Assembly (NCBI GenBank): GCA_036378955.1
Contig: DASUVM010000003.1
Location: forward strand, 124,001 to 188,000
Origin: DASUVM01 sp036378955
GTDB lineage: Bacteria > Patescibacteriota > Saccharimonadia > Saccharimonadales > Saccharimonadaceae
Direction: 5' to 3'
Length of the DNA: 64,000 bases
Translations under genes and position numbers: made by a program
Notes under the pieces: model-generated
Seen by the model: only the letters and a program-made list of their open reading frames with translations
Told to the model about the DNA's origin: nothing
The model's database searches: none
Shown here: piece by piece, positions 8,105 to 16,413 of the stretch
Numbering within the stretch: the stretch's first letter is position 1
Layout: every line of letters starts with the position of its first letter

Positions 8105-10074
8105 TCGGATTTATCGATACGCTAATATTAGTCCACGCCAAGCTTCACGCAAAACGCGTTCTGCTCTTTACTGCCATTGCCATTTCAGGGCTTTTGTTTG
8201 CTGTAATATATGGCTCGATTATCGTTTTTGATGGAGCAACGAAAAGCGCAAACGAATATACAAAAACAGCACTCGATGGGAAATATCTCGTGAAGTCGAC
8301 GCCGACATTACCACAAGGTATCTTCGGGCCTAACAGAATTGATGTACCCGACTCTGTTGTCAACGAGCTAAACGCCCTACAGGCCGATTATACCGCTAAG
8401 CAGAAGCAGCTTGCAACCGAGCTTAAACTACCGTTCGACGAGAAGGCTATTGAGCCCATCCTGGTGCCCAATCCTTATATCACGAATGATTCTGGCAAGA
8501 AACGACTCATGATCAATGCCGAGTCTCCAGTATTTCAGATCTATCTTCAGAATCTTCAACAAAGTTATGTTGAGGTAGCAAAAAATAAACTCGCTGACCT
8601 AAAAGATGTTGCCAAGCCTTATAACGCAACCGCATTTCATCAAAATGCTCAAGCAGTAACTTCTTTCCAAACTATGCGCTATCTCGAGGATGGAAAAGAA
8701 AATATCGCTTCCCTTAGAGAGCCGAACCCCAGTAACAGCGACTTCTCTACTTATGGATACCTGACTTCAAGTGTAAGAAATTCTACCTACTCATTCGTTG
8801 ACGATTCGCTCATAAGGCGATTTATCTTGCCTAAAAACGAACAGAGAAATGAAAATAAAACAGCAGTTCCAGTGGTAATCACTGCCAAAGAGGCTGTTGA
8901 CCTATTTGGTAAACAACTTGGAATTAGTGAAAAGCCGGAACGAGCTGAAGATCAAATCAAATGGATGAAGAAGCTTCAAGAGAAAGTAAATGGGCATACC
9001 TACGCCACTTGCTACAGAAACCAAGCCGATATTGCCCGTGTGACGCAAGCTGCCCAAACTCTCACAGAAATCGAACAACACAAGAACGATAAGACCTATG
9101 TAAAGCCAACTCTTGTTTACAACCTGCCGACAGAAGTGTGTGGTGACATTAGTGTTAAACAAGATTCACGTTCTATTGTTGAGAAAAATGCAACGGCAAA
9201 ACAAGAAGAGATTAGTAAAAAACTCGGCACATTCGAAGAGCCGTTGCGTCAACTCTTTCATTTTCAAATTGTTGGAATTATGCCAACGACACCTCAGCAG
9301 ACTTCCATCACCAACCTACCCTCGTTCTTGTCAGATCTGCTTGGAGCGCATTACGGTGCTGGGGCAATTGTTCCAAGACAGTTATACGATAGCCTCCCCC
9401 AAGCTTCACAGTATTCCAAGATTCTCCTCGATAGCACAAACGGCACTTATGATCTAAAAAGCTTCCGAGATGCTGGTATCGGTGAGGTAATCATCACATT
9501 CAATTCCCTAGATGAGGCTCGTGCTTTTATAAAAGACCAAGGCTGCCCTACGCAAGATAACTGTGATAAACCTTTCACGCTCGAATCATACGGGTCGAAT
9601 TATTTGCTTATAGATGATTTTCAAGCCCTGCTGACAAAACTTCTTAGCTATGCGCTCTTTACGGGTATGGGAGTTGCTGCGATTATTGTTTGGTTTATGA
9701 TGACACGCATCATAATTGATAGTCGTCGTGAAACTGCTGTATTTCGGGCTATTGGCGCAAAACGACGAGACATTGTAAGCATCTACACGCTCTATAGCAT
9801 AGTCGTTGCATTAAGGATCATCGTGTTCGCGTTTATAGTGGGAATAGGGGGCGCCCTTATAGTGCAATTATTATTTGGCGCAGAAGCTACTAACTATGCT
9901 CGAGCATCGTACGGACTCTTTGCTAATGTAAATGACTTTAAGCTTATAAGCTTTACCTCTCCGCTGTTCCTATGGGTCACCTTGAGTATTATCGCGATTA
10001 GTCTTATTGCGGTAACGCCACCATTAATTCGAAATGTTCGTCGCAATCCAATAAAAGACATGCGAGACGAATAA
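8101..10074 (+). CDS. FtsX/MacB-like ABC transporter permease with large extracellular domain
   Basis: 657 residues with four-helix FtsX/MacB topology. TM1 is at about 20-42, then about 470 extracytoplasmic residues, then three C-terminal membrane helices (about 510-655). The loop between TM2 and TM3 contains the family's 'RRETAVFRAIGAKRRDIV' coupling helix that contacts the ATPase. The extracellular domain has several cysteines. The gene is translationally coupled to the ATPase by an ATGA overlap. It probably works on envelope substrates rather than as a classical importer. Confidence 0.85.
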   Translation: MIGFIDTLILVHAKLHAKRVLLFTAIAISGLLFAVIYGSIIVFDGATKSANEYTKTALDGKYLVKSTPTLPQGIFGPNRIDVPDSVVNELNALQADYTAKQKQLATELKLPFDEKAIEPILVPNPYITNDSGKKRLMINAESPVFQIYLQNLQQSYVEVAKNKLADLKDVAKPYNATAFHQNAQAVTSFQTMRYLEDGKENIASLREPNPSNSDFSTYGYLTSSVRNSTYSFVDDSLIRRFILPKNEQRNENKTAVPVVITAKEAVDLFGKQLGISEKPERAEDQIKWMKKLQEKVNGHTYATCYRNQADIARVTQAAQTLTEIEQHKNDKTYVKPTLVYNLPTEVCGDISVKQDSRSIVEKNATAKQEEISKKLGTFEEPLRQLFHFQIVGIMPTTPQQTSITNLPSFLSDLLGAHYGAGAIVPRQLYDSLPQASQYSKILLDSTNGTYDLKSFRDAGIGEVIITFNSLDEARAFIKDQGCPTQDNCDKPFTLESYGSNYLLIDDFQALLTKLLSYALFTGMGVAAIIVWFMMTRIIIDSRRETAVFRAIGAKRRDIVSIYTLYSIVVALRIIVFAFIVGIGGALIVQLLFGAEATNYARASYGLFANVNDFKLISFTSPLFLWVTLSIIAISLIAVTPPLIRNVRRNPIKDMRDE

Positions 10075-10091
10075 TCCCTTAAGGTGAGAAA

Positions 10092-10117
10092 CCCGTGTCG
10101 CGTTGCCACGGCACGGG
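10092..10117 (-). terminator. Hairpin terminator of the small secreted protein gene
   Basis: CCCGTG and CACGGG form the stem base. On the minus strand it is followed by TTTCTC. It also lies between convergent genes and could stop the permease transcript. Confidence 0.5.
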
Positions 10118-10154
10118 AAATTCAGCTTCTCTGCTCAGCTCAGGCACAGCCGAG

Positions 10155-10439
10155 TTAAGCACAATACCATGAGTACGGGTTGTACCAGTTGCCGTAGTAG
10201 GCGTTCAGGCCATACACGTTCGTGCAGTACTTCTGTACGTTCACGCTGTAGCCCGACTGGTACGGGTAGGCGCGGTTTGCGCACTTCCACCCGCCGGCAT
10301 TGTTAGGGTTAGCCAGATAGCCCCTCCAGGATGTTGAGTTGTACTCAGCGGCCTGTGCCGGAATGGCAACAACCAATGACGTCCCGGCCAGTGCAATGCC
10401 CAGGGCACCGGCACTGATCAGCTTTCTCGCTCGGTTCAT
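10155..10439 (-). CDS. Small secreted aromatic/Cys-containing protein (actinobacterial style)
   Basis: 94 residues. Residues 1-31 are a textbook Sec signal peptide (basic start, hydrophobic core, AQA cleavage). The mature 63-residue domain is rich in Tyr, Trp, Asn and Gly and has three cysteines. The Shine-Dalgarno CTGGAGC lies 5 nt before the ATG, and a terminator follows at 10092-10117. Codons are strongly C/G-ending. The style matches small secreted proteins of Actinobacteria, which are the usual hosts of Saccharibacteria. Transfer from a host is plausible but unproven. The function is unknown. Confidence 0.7.
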   Translation of the reverse strand: MNRARKLISAGALGIALAGTSLVVAIPAQAAEYNSTSWRGYLANPNNAGGWKCANRAYPYQSGYSVNVQKYCTNVYGLNAYYGNWYNPYSWYCA

Positions 10440-10626
10440 CTAGTGCTCCAGCGAACAGATAGACTCACGCCAAAAGAATGGCGCTCGACTATCGTAGCAC
10501 GACTGCTTGCATGATCAAAGGAGTGTTATGTGAAAATACATACCTCTACTGTACTTATGTGATTCAATGTGTTTAATAAATTCTCATTAACTTGTAAAGT
10601 ATGAGTTAGCACCGTTCTTTACCATT

Positions 10627-10689
10627 GTTCACAAAAAGTAGCACCTGAGTAAGTCGCTTGCTTATTTGGGTGTTCTCTTTGTGAACCAC
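10627..10689 (+). promoter_or_regulatory. Leader inverted repeat upstream of the first serpin-like gene
   Basis: GTTCACAAA (near 10627) and TTTGTGAAC (near 10680) can close a stem around about 45 nt in the 5' leader between a weak -10 (TAAAGT, 10595-10600) and the GTG start at 10731. It could be a leader structure or an operator pair. Confidence 0.35.
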
Positions 10690-10730
10690 TTGCATGCTTC
10701 GGCCCGAATTTTTACAAATGGAGGTTTTAA

Positions 10731-11606
10731 GTGAACAGCCCTGCACTCGTGCTCGACCCCACGACACTGGCGATTGTATTATCGGCACTCGATCGAGATA
10801 TTTTTCCGAACGACCCGTGGGTCTTTGCCGCCAACCAAAGAGGGCTACTTCAGCAGCGCTTTCTTCGCTACTGCGGCGGCCTAGAGTGGTGGCAGCTATA
10901 TGACCTACCCGAAAGCCTGAAGGCCAAGGCCTCGTTTAGCAGCATGGAACTCACCGGCTTTGCCGACAGCTGCCACTACCAGCACCGCTTTCAGCTCATG
11001 GAGGCGGGTGGTATTGGCATCATGACAGTGCTTGAGCTAGCGCTTCACGGAGCGGCTAGCGATGCCAGGCAAACCAAGATACATCGCTGGAATGGCTGCC
11101 AGTTCGATAGCTACAAGGGGTTTGAGGTGCCGTTTACCGCAGCCCAGATTATGAACATAATGGGCTATCGGTATCCCCTTGTGAAAGTTCCTGTTGAAGA
11201 TAACTTTTGGGCATGGTTTGTCATGGCGCCAAAGCCCGCCGACGAGCTGGCGCTGATTGAAAAGGCACACAACATTATGGCGCTCAGCCAAGAAGTTGCC
11301 GTGGAGTGCATTTACGACAGTGTGCGGATTCCCGTGATTAGGTTTGAACATTTGAGCAACCTTGCATGGCTTACTGGGCTACATAAGGGGGAGCATCATA
11401 TCGGCCAGGCCTTACAATTGTCAAGAGTGCACCTAGAGGCGGTAGGCCAACAGGAGTCACCGCCCGCCCCCGGCGCACTCAGCTTTAACCAGCCGTTCAT
11501 TGCGTTCTTCAGCAGGGCTGATCTGCCGAGGCCGATCTGCGCGTTCTATGCCGAACGGAACTGTTGGACCGCCGCCGAGAGCGGTCTTGGCCAGGCTCAA
11601 GTGTAG
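10731..11606 (+). CDS. Cassette protein, divergent serpin-like paralogue 1
   Basis: 291 residues from GTG 10731; Shine-Dalgarno GGAGG lies 6 nt upstream. No signal peptide. It is clearly paralogous to the next gene: both end in an 'F/L-NQPF-x-x-FF ... FYA-(E/D)R' block. The C-terminal half follows the serpin order: a 'lPkF'-like strand (VRIPVIRFE, 198-206), a hinge-like segment (QALQLSRVHLEAVGQQ, 226-241), a loop, then FNQPFIAFF (252-260) and RPICAFYAER (267-276), matching serpin 'PFLF ... ilFmGrv'. If correct it would be a cytoplasmic protease inhibitor. The similarity is by eye only, and the protein is shorter than a normal serpin (about 370 residues). Confidence 0.5.
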   Translation: MNSPALVLDPTTLAIVLSALDRDIFPNDPWVFAANQRGLLQQRFLRYCGGLEWWQLYDLPESLKAKASFSSMELTGFADSCHYQHRFQLMEAGGIGIMTVLELALHGAASDARQTKIHRWNGCQFDSYKGFEVPFTAAQIMNIMGYRYPLVKVPVEDNFWAWFVMAPKPADELALIEKAHNIMALSQEVAVECIYDSVRIPVIRFEHLSNLAWLTGLHKGEHHIGQALQLSRVHLEAVGQQESPPAPGALSFNQPFIAFFSRADLPRPICAFYAERNCWTAAESGLGQAQV

Positions 11607-11622
11607 CAAGTTTACAAAGAGA

Positions 11623-11658
11623 AAGCCGAGCGTTAGACCATGGCGCTCGGCTTTTCTT
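11623..11658 (+). terminator. Rho-independent terminator after serpin-like gene 1
   Basis: AAGCCGAGCG / CGCTCGGCTT stem followed by TTCTT, starting 17 nt after the stop. Confidence 0.9.
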
Positions 11659-11681
11659 AATGATTGACGCGTTCATATATT

Positions 11682-11710
11682 TTGACTTTTTACCAAGATT
11701 ATTCTAAAGT
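11682..11710 (+). promoter_or_regulatory. Sigma-70-type promoter of serpin-like gene 2
   Basis: TTGACT (11682-11687), 17 bp, TAAAGT (11705-11710). It lies between the terminator of gene 1 and the GTG of gene 2, so the paralogues are transcribed separately. Confidence 0.65.
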
Positions 11711-11797
11711 ACACACTGTTACTCGCATTAGTTCGCAGTGAGTCATGCCTAAGTATATACTGCTTAGGCTCTCTCCCTGTGAGCAACCGGAGGCAAA

Positions 11798-12640
11798 GTG
11801 AACAATTCGACGCTTGCGCTTGACACAGCCACTCTGTGTGCGGCGCTGGCCACACTCAGCTTTGAGAGTGAACGATCTTTCACCTGGCAGCCAAAGAATG
11901 ATGAGCAGCAGCGATTGCTCAACCTGCTCGATGACAAGTGGGCGCCTTACCACTTCTTCAAAGGCCCACAGCCTCAAGTAGCGCAGAGCCACGAAGAGCT
12001 CAACGCCTTTCAGCAAGAACATGGCCTCATGCCATCTTTTAAAGAGCTTGGCCCTAAGGGTATCGGCATTGCCACGGTGCTTCGCCTAACACCACCGTGG
12101 TGGGCGGGGGCAATCAGGAGTCGGCTGAGCAATGAAGGTACGACCTATCGGTCTTTCGATGTGCCAGCCAATGGTGTTCGAGTTGTCACCCGCAAGGGAT
12201 ACGACAACCCAGTTATACACATTCCAGCCACGGATGGTACCACACTATGGCTGAATGTCATGCAGCGACCCAGCGATGAACTGGCACTGTCTGAAGCCGC
12301 AGCGAAACTCATCGAAGCCGATGAAATCAGCCAGCCCCGTCATGCCGCAGTTCGGCTGCCCACTCTCAAGATTGATGTACCGGTTGACCTCAGCTGGATG
12401 CACAGGCTAAGCCTGAACGACCGCTCTATCAACCAGGCAAGCCAACACCTGACGATACAACTCAATGAAGAGGCCGCGTACGGTGCGGGCATCAGGAATA
12501 TAGCAACGCTCAGTGAGCTAAAACCACAGATAGAGCTTAACCAGCCATTCCTTGGATTCTTCACCGGCTCTACCAAGATTCCTTTCGGAACGTTCTATGC
12601 CGACAGGGATAGCTGGCAAACATCGCTCGAGGCCCTATAG
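11798..12640 (+). CDS. Cassette protein, divergent serpin-like paralogue 2
   Basis: 280 residues from GTG 11798 (Shine-Dalgarno CGGAGG). It shows the stronger serpin-like pattern of the pair. VRLPTLKIDV (185-194) resembles the serpin 'lPkFkie' strand. QHLTIQLNEEAAYGAG (216-231) resembles the 'hka-i-vnEeGteAaAat' hinge. About 20 residues of candidate reactive loop follow, then LNQPFLGFF (247-255) and IPFGTFYADRDSW (261-273). The segment between strand and hinge is shorter than in classical serpins, and the N-terminus is compact. There is no signal peptide, so any target would be intracellular. The alternative is an unrelated family. Confidence 0.5.
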   Translation: MNNSTLALDTATLCAALATLSFESERSFTWQPKNDEQQRLLNLLDDKWAPYHFFKGPQPQVAQSHEELNAFQQEHGLMPSFKELGPKGIGIATVLRLTPPWWAGAIRSRLSNEGTTYRSFDVPANGVRVVTRKGYDNPVIHIPATDGTTLWLNVMQRPSDELALSEAAAKLIEADEISQPRHAAVRLPTLKIDVPVDLSWMHRLSLNDRSINQASQHLTIQLNEEAAYGAGIRNIATLSELKPQIELNQPFLGFFTGSTKIPFGTFYADRDSWQTSLEAL

Positions 12641-12657
12641 CAGTTCACGGGAGAGAC

Positions 12658-12695
12658 GCCGGCACGCTATATTCAATAGCGGCCGGCATCTTTCT
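12658..12695 (+). terminator. Two-tier hairpin terminator after serpin-like gene 2
   Basis: GCCGGC-a-CGCTAT / ATAGCG-GCCGGC, 12 paired bases around a 5-nt loop, then ATCTTTCT. Confidence 0.85.
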
Positions 12696-12726
12696 AGCAT
12701 TTTGCATGTTCGAGTATCGTAAAAAG

Positions 12727-15183
12727 TTACTCTAATCGTTTCAAAACGGCCTTAAGGTCAATGCCTTTGCCTATCACCGGCTTCCATAAATCACCGACTC
12801 GTTTTAAGCGAGCCGCTGCGTTCTTAATGGTGAAATCGGTTGGCTCTAAGCCTGGCCTCACCTCGTCCCAATGCAGCGGCATTGAAACGGTCGCATCTGG
12901 CGTTGGCCTAAGCGAATATGGTGCTGCCAGTGTTTGACCTTGGCGGTTCTGCAAGAAATCGATGTAAATTTTATTTTTACGCTTGTCGGGCATGCGTTCA
13001 ACACTGGTGAGTTTCGGTTGGCGGTTATTGACCTCAATGGCAATCAGGTGCGCCAGATTTTTAGCTTGTTCGTAGCTATATTTTGCCTTCAACGGGATGT
13101 AGATATGAATACCGGTTTTGCCTGAGGTTTTCGGATAATTTGGAATGCCCCATTCTTCACACACTTCATGCACTGTTTTGGCAACTGCAATCACGCCTTT
13201 AAAACTAACGCCTTCGGGGTCGAGATCAATAACGATCCAATCGGGATTATTAAGGTGCCCAACCCGCGAGTTCCAGGGGTTAATTTCAATACAGCCAAGC
13301 TGCACCATATAAAGCAGGGTGTGCAGTTCGCCGCCCATCATCCAGTGCAAGTTTTTGTTGTTTGATTCCGAGAAAATGTCGACAAACGGCACCCATTCGG
13401 GCAGGTGCTCATTATTTTTTTGGTAAAACGATTCACCCTTAATGCCATTTGGCATACGGTTCAATGAATGTGGGCGATCTTTTAAGTAAGGCAACATATA
13501 TTCAGCCACCGATTCATAATAAGCGACCATGTCGCCTTTCGTGTATTTGGGTTTCGGAAAGAACACTTTATCAAGATGCGTCAGCTCAAACGGCAACTCG
13601 CCCTTTTTTAATTTTGGTTTGGCAGCTGGCTTCAGGCGTTGTGGTTTTTCTCGGTGCACATTTTTAGGGTCTTTATCTTCTCGCATGCCTTCAAACCCAG
13701 GGTGCCGCATGTATCCCTCCTTTGTCCATTCGCTAAAACTCATTTCACACACAAACTTCGGCTCCACCCAGTGCACGGGTGCGTTTGGCTTGGGCTCAGT
13801 TTTAAAGGGCGACGATGCGCGCTCTATTTTCGAAAGTTGGGCTTGCAATTGTTCACGCAGTTTATCGGGGATGCCACCGCCCGAGTGGCCAGTGTAGACG
13901 AGCTCGCCGTTTTCATACACCCCAACCACCAAGGCGCCCAAGAATTTGCGGCCGCCGCGCGGTTCGGTATAGCCGCCAATCACTACCTCTTGCCGTTGTT
14001 CGGTTTTAATTTTGAGCCAATCGCCGCCGCGATTACCTTCATGATAGTTGCTATCGGCGCGTTTTGCGACCATGCCTTCAAGCCCGCGTTTTTGCATTTG
14101 TTTGAAGAGCTGTTCGCCTTTTTCTGGCACAGCATCACTAAAGCGTAGCGTCGCATTGTTTGGCAAAAGTGTTTTGAGAAGTTGGCGGCGTTCAACTAAG
14201 GGCATGGTGCGCAGATCTCGGCCATCACACCACAGAATGTCGAAGATATAATAATGAAGTTCGCCGTGCTGGGCATGGTGCCAGTCTTGCAACCATTCAA
14301 AGTGGGCGTGGCCGTCTTTATCTACCACCACAATCTCACCATCAACAATCACATCGTGACGAAAACTGCGCATAGCTTCGGCCACTGGCGGGTATTTTTC
14401 AATAAAATTAATGCCGTTTCGCGAATAGAGCTCAATATCGTCTTGGTACTTGCTACCAATTGCCCGGTAGCCATCCCATTTAATCTCGAATAGCCAGCCT
14501 TCTTTACTAAACGGGCTTTCAACTAAAGTGCAGAGCATTGGCTTGACCGCCCAAGGCTTGACGATTTCTGGGTAGCTTAAGAGGTCGGGCAGCTTGTTTT
14601 TTGCCCCCAGTTCATCGACAGTTTTATGGCTAACAACCGATTCGTCTTCAAGGGTCACATCACGTTCTGAAGCATATTCGTCGCCTTTTTTAATGAGCAA
14701 CCAAGCGTCATCGTCTTTAGCGTTTGGCATTTTAATAAGCGCAAACTCACCTTTTAACTTTTTGCCATGCATCACGAAAGTGAGGTGGCCTTTGTTATAT
14801 TCTTGCCGCAGCGTTTTCTCGTCGTCGGCGCTAGTATCTTCTATATTGGCACGAGATTCATACCAGCCTTCATCCCAAATAATGACGTTGCCGGCGCCGT
14901 AATTACCCTCTGGGATCACCCCCTCAAACGTACGATATTCATAGGGGTGATCTTCAACATGCACCGCTAAATGATGCTCGTGCGGGTTTAGGCTCGGACC
15001 TTTTGGCACCGCCCAGCTTTTTAACACACCATCAAGCTCGAGCCGAAAATCGTAGTGCAGGCGCGAGGCGTGATGTTCTTGCACTACAAACGCCAGCTGC
15101 TTGCCTTTCTTGGCTTTTAGTTTGCCCTTTGGCTCGGGTGTTTCGTTAAACTGGCGTTTTTTGAAGTATTTGCCGAGGCCCAT
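12727..15183 (-). CDS. ligD: ATP-dependent DNA ligase D (PE-ligase-polymerase)
   Basis: An 818-residue three-domain NHEJ enzyme. The 3'-phosphoesterase domain is at about 25-165 (HHASRLHYDFRLE). The ATP ligase domain is at about 205-500 with adenylated Lys235 in EIKWDGYR. The primase-polymerase domain is at about 535-818 with the metal-binding DxD in 'WIVIDLDPEG'. The order PE-Lig-Pol is that of Pseudomonas LigD, not Mycobacterium (Pol-PE-Lig). It follows Ku by 7 nt on the same strand, forming the minimal bacterial NHEJ operon that repairs double-strand breaks. The start codon ATG at 15183 has no strong Shine-Dalgarno; translational coupling to Ku is likely. Confidence 0.95.
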   Translation of the reverse strand: MGLGKYFKKRQFNETPEPKGKLKAKKGKQLAFVVQEHHASRLHYDFRLELDGVLKSWAVPKGPSLNPHEHHLAVHVEDHPYEYRTFEGVIPEGNYGAGNVIIWDEGWYESRANIEDTSADDEKTLRQEYNKGHLTFVMHGKKLKGEFALIKMPNAKDDDAWLLIKKGDEYASERDVTLEDESVVSHKTVDELGAKNKLPDLLSYPEIVKPWAVKPMLCTLVESPFSKEGWLFEIKWDGYRAIGSKYQDDIELYSRNGINFIEKYPPVAEAMRSFRHDVIVDGEIVVVDKDGHAHFEWLQDWHHAQHGELHYYIFDILWCDGRDLRTMPLVERRQLLKTLLPNNATLRFSDAVPEKGEQLFKQMQKRGLEGMVAKRADSNYHEGNRGGDWLKIKTEQRQEVVIGGYTEPRGGRKFLGALVVGVYENGELVYTGHSGGGIPDKLREQLQAQLSKIERASSPFKTEPKPNAPVHWVEPKFVCEMSFSEWTKEGYMRHPGFEGMREDKDPKNVHREKPQRLKPAAKPKLKKGELPFELTHLDKVFFPKPKYTKGDMVAYYESVAEYMLPYLKDRPHSLNRMPNGIKGESFYQKNNEHLPEWVPFVDIFSESNNKNLHWMMGGELHTLLYMVQLGCIEINPWNSRVGHLNNPDWIVIDLDPEGVSFKGVIAVAKTVHEVCEEWGIPNYPKTSGKTGIHIYIPLKAKYSYEQAKNLAHLIAIEVNNRQPKLTSVERMPDKRKNKIYIDFLQNRQGQTLAAPYSLRPTPDATVSMPLHWDEVRPGLEPTDFTIKNAAARLKRVGDLWKPVIGKGIDLKAVLKRLE

Positions 15184-15190
15184 ACTATAT

Positions 15191-15955
15191 TCAGTCTTTT
15201 AAGCTGGCTTTTAGGGCACTCATGAGATCTTTTGAGCTAGTTTTTTCAGGTGCCTTTGTTTTGCTGGTAATTTTCTTGCCTTTAGTCTTACCTTTGATCA
15301 TTTCTTCGAGTTCTTCGGTGTAGGTATCACGCAAATCCTCAGCTATGAACGGCTTCGTTTCTTGCTTCACGAGTTTTATTGCCATTTCGGCCTCTTTTTG
15401 TGTGACGGCTTTATCAGTTGGAAAATGCAGTTCGCCAGGCTCGCGCAGATCACTTGGAAAACGCATCTGTTCTAACACCAAAGCTCGGCCGAGAGGCTTT
15501 ATAACCGCCACATGCTCACGCTGGTGCATCACAAACTTGGCCAGTGCTAACTTGCCGGTTTTTTGTAGCGCTGTACGAAGTAGGGCGTAGGCTTTATCGC
15601 CACCCTTCACTACTTCGAGGTAGTAGGGCTTTTCAAAATAGCGAATATCAATGTCTTGTTCATCGACAAATTGCAGAATATCGATAGTTTGAGTTTTTTC
15701 GGCATCGATGCTCTCTAACTCTTTTTTCGTCAGCACTACATAATCACCTTCGCGATATTCGTAGCCTTTGACGATGTCATTCCATGGAATTTCTTCACCG
15801 TCTTTACGGCAAATACGTGCATAGCGAATTGGTGAATGATCGTCTTTATGCAGCATATCAAGGTCAATGCCTTCATGCGGGTTCGTGCCGCTAAAAATAC
15901 GCACCGGAATATTGATTAGGCCGAAACTGATTGAACCGTTCCAAATTGGACGCAT
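15191..15955 (-). CDS. ku: NHEJ DNA end-binding protein Ku
   Basis: 254 residues of bacterial Ku, beginning MRPIWNGSISFGLINIPV, the family's signature N-terminus. It forms a homodimeric ring on DNA ends and recruits LigD. A Lys-rich C-terminal tail (about 220-245) resembles the basic extensions that aid DNA threading. The Shine-Dalgarno AGGGGAACC precedes the ATG at 15955. It is cotranscribed with ligD. DUF2277 (16275) may be further upstream in the same transcript. Confidence 0.95.
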   Translation of the reverse strand: MRPIWNGSISFGLINIPVRIFSGTNPHEGIDLDMLHKDDHSPIRYARICRKDGEEIPWNDIVKGYEYREGDYVVLTKKELESIDAEKTQTIDILQFVDEQDIDIRYFEKPYYLEVVKGGDKAYALLRTALQKTGKLALAKFVMHQREHVAVIKPLGRALVLEQMRFPSDLREPGELHFPTDKAVTQKEAEMAIKLVKQETKPFIAEDLRDTYTEELEEMIKGKTKGKKITSKTKAPEKTSSKDLMSALKASLKD

Positions 15956-15996
15956 AGTGGTTCCCCTATTTATACTCTTAATGGTACTACGAACCT

Positions 15997-16275
15997 CTAG
16001 CGTGGGCTAGGGCCGAAGCGCTTCAGGGCTCGTTGGTGGGCTTTGGCAGCTTCTTCTTCACGGTTGTGTGGTTCGGCGTGGGTGACAAGTGATTGTAATA
16101 GTTTTTTGGCAACCACCGCCGTTTCTTCAATAGCACGGTTAAATGCTTCTTCGTTGGCTTTTGAGGGCTCGTGAAAACCCGAGAGCTTGCGCACAAACTG
16201 TAGGGCCGCTGCGTGAATTTCTTCATCAGTTGCTGGCGGATCAAAGTTGAATAATGTTTTAATATTGCGGCACAT
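15997..16275 (-). CDS. DUF2277 family protein
   Basis: 92 residues matching DUF2277 from its first residues (MCRNIKTLFNFDPPATDEEI). A strong Shine-Dalgarno (AGGAGGAACC) precedes the ATG. The family is small and helical, with no known function. Placement 41 nt upstream of ku on the same strand makes a three-gene ku-ligD unit plausible. Confidence 0.85.
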   Translation of the reverse strand: MCRNIKTLFNFDPPATDEEIHAAALQFVRKLSGFHEPSKANEEAFNRAIEETAVVAKKLLQSLVTHAEPHNREEEAAKAHQRALKRFGPSPR

Positions 16276-16362
16276 GGTTCCTCCTGCTTCTATGATATCA
16301 AGTATTCAACTATCGAAATGTCTCTTATTGAATGCGTGCGTCCATCCCCTTAAAATTGTAAA

Positions 16363-16395
16363 GCGCCCCTGCTGCAAAAGCGTTCAGCAGGGGCG
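16363..16395 (-). terminator. Terminator of the M20 peptidase gene
   Basis: CGCCCCTGCTG / CAGCAGGGGCG stem with a 10-nt loop; on the minus strand it is followed by CTTTACAATTTT. Confidence 0.85.
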
Positions 16396-16413
16396 ACATT
16401 CGCAGACGTCCTT

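Noticed and set aside
10155..12640. The secreted peptide plus serpin-like pair considered as a toxin/antitoxin or defence operon
   Set aside because: The genes are on different strands or separately terminated and promoted; nothing links them beyond proximity.
13639..14148. 169-codon frame antisense to ligD
   Set aside because: ligD motifs occupy the other strand; the antisense frame shows no coherent domain.
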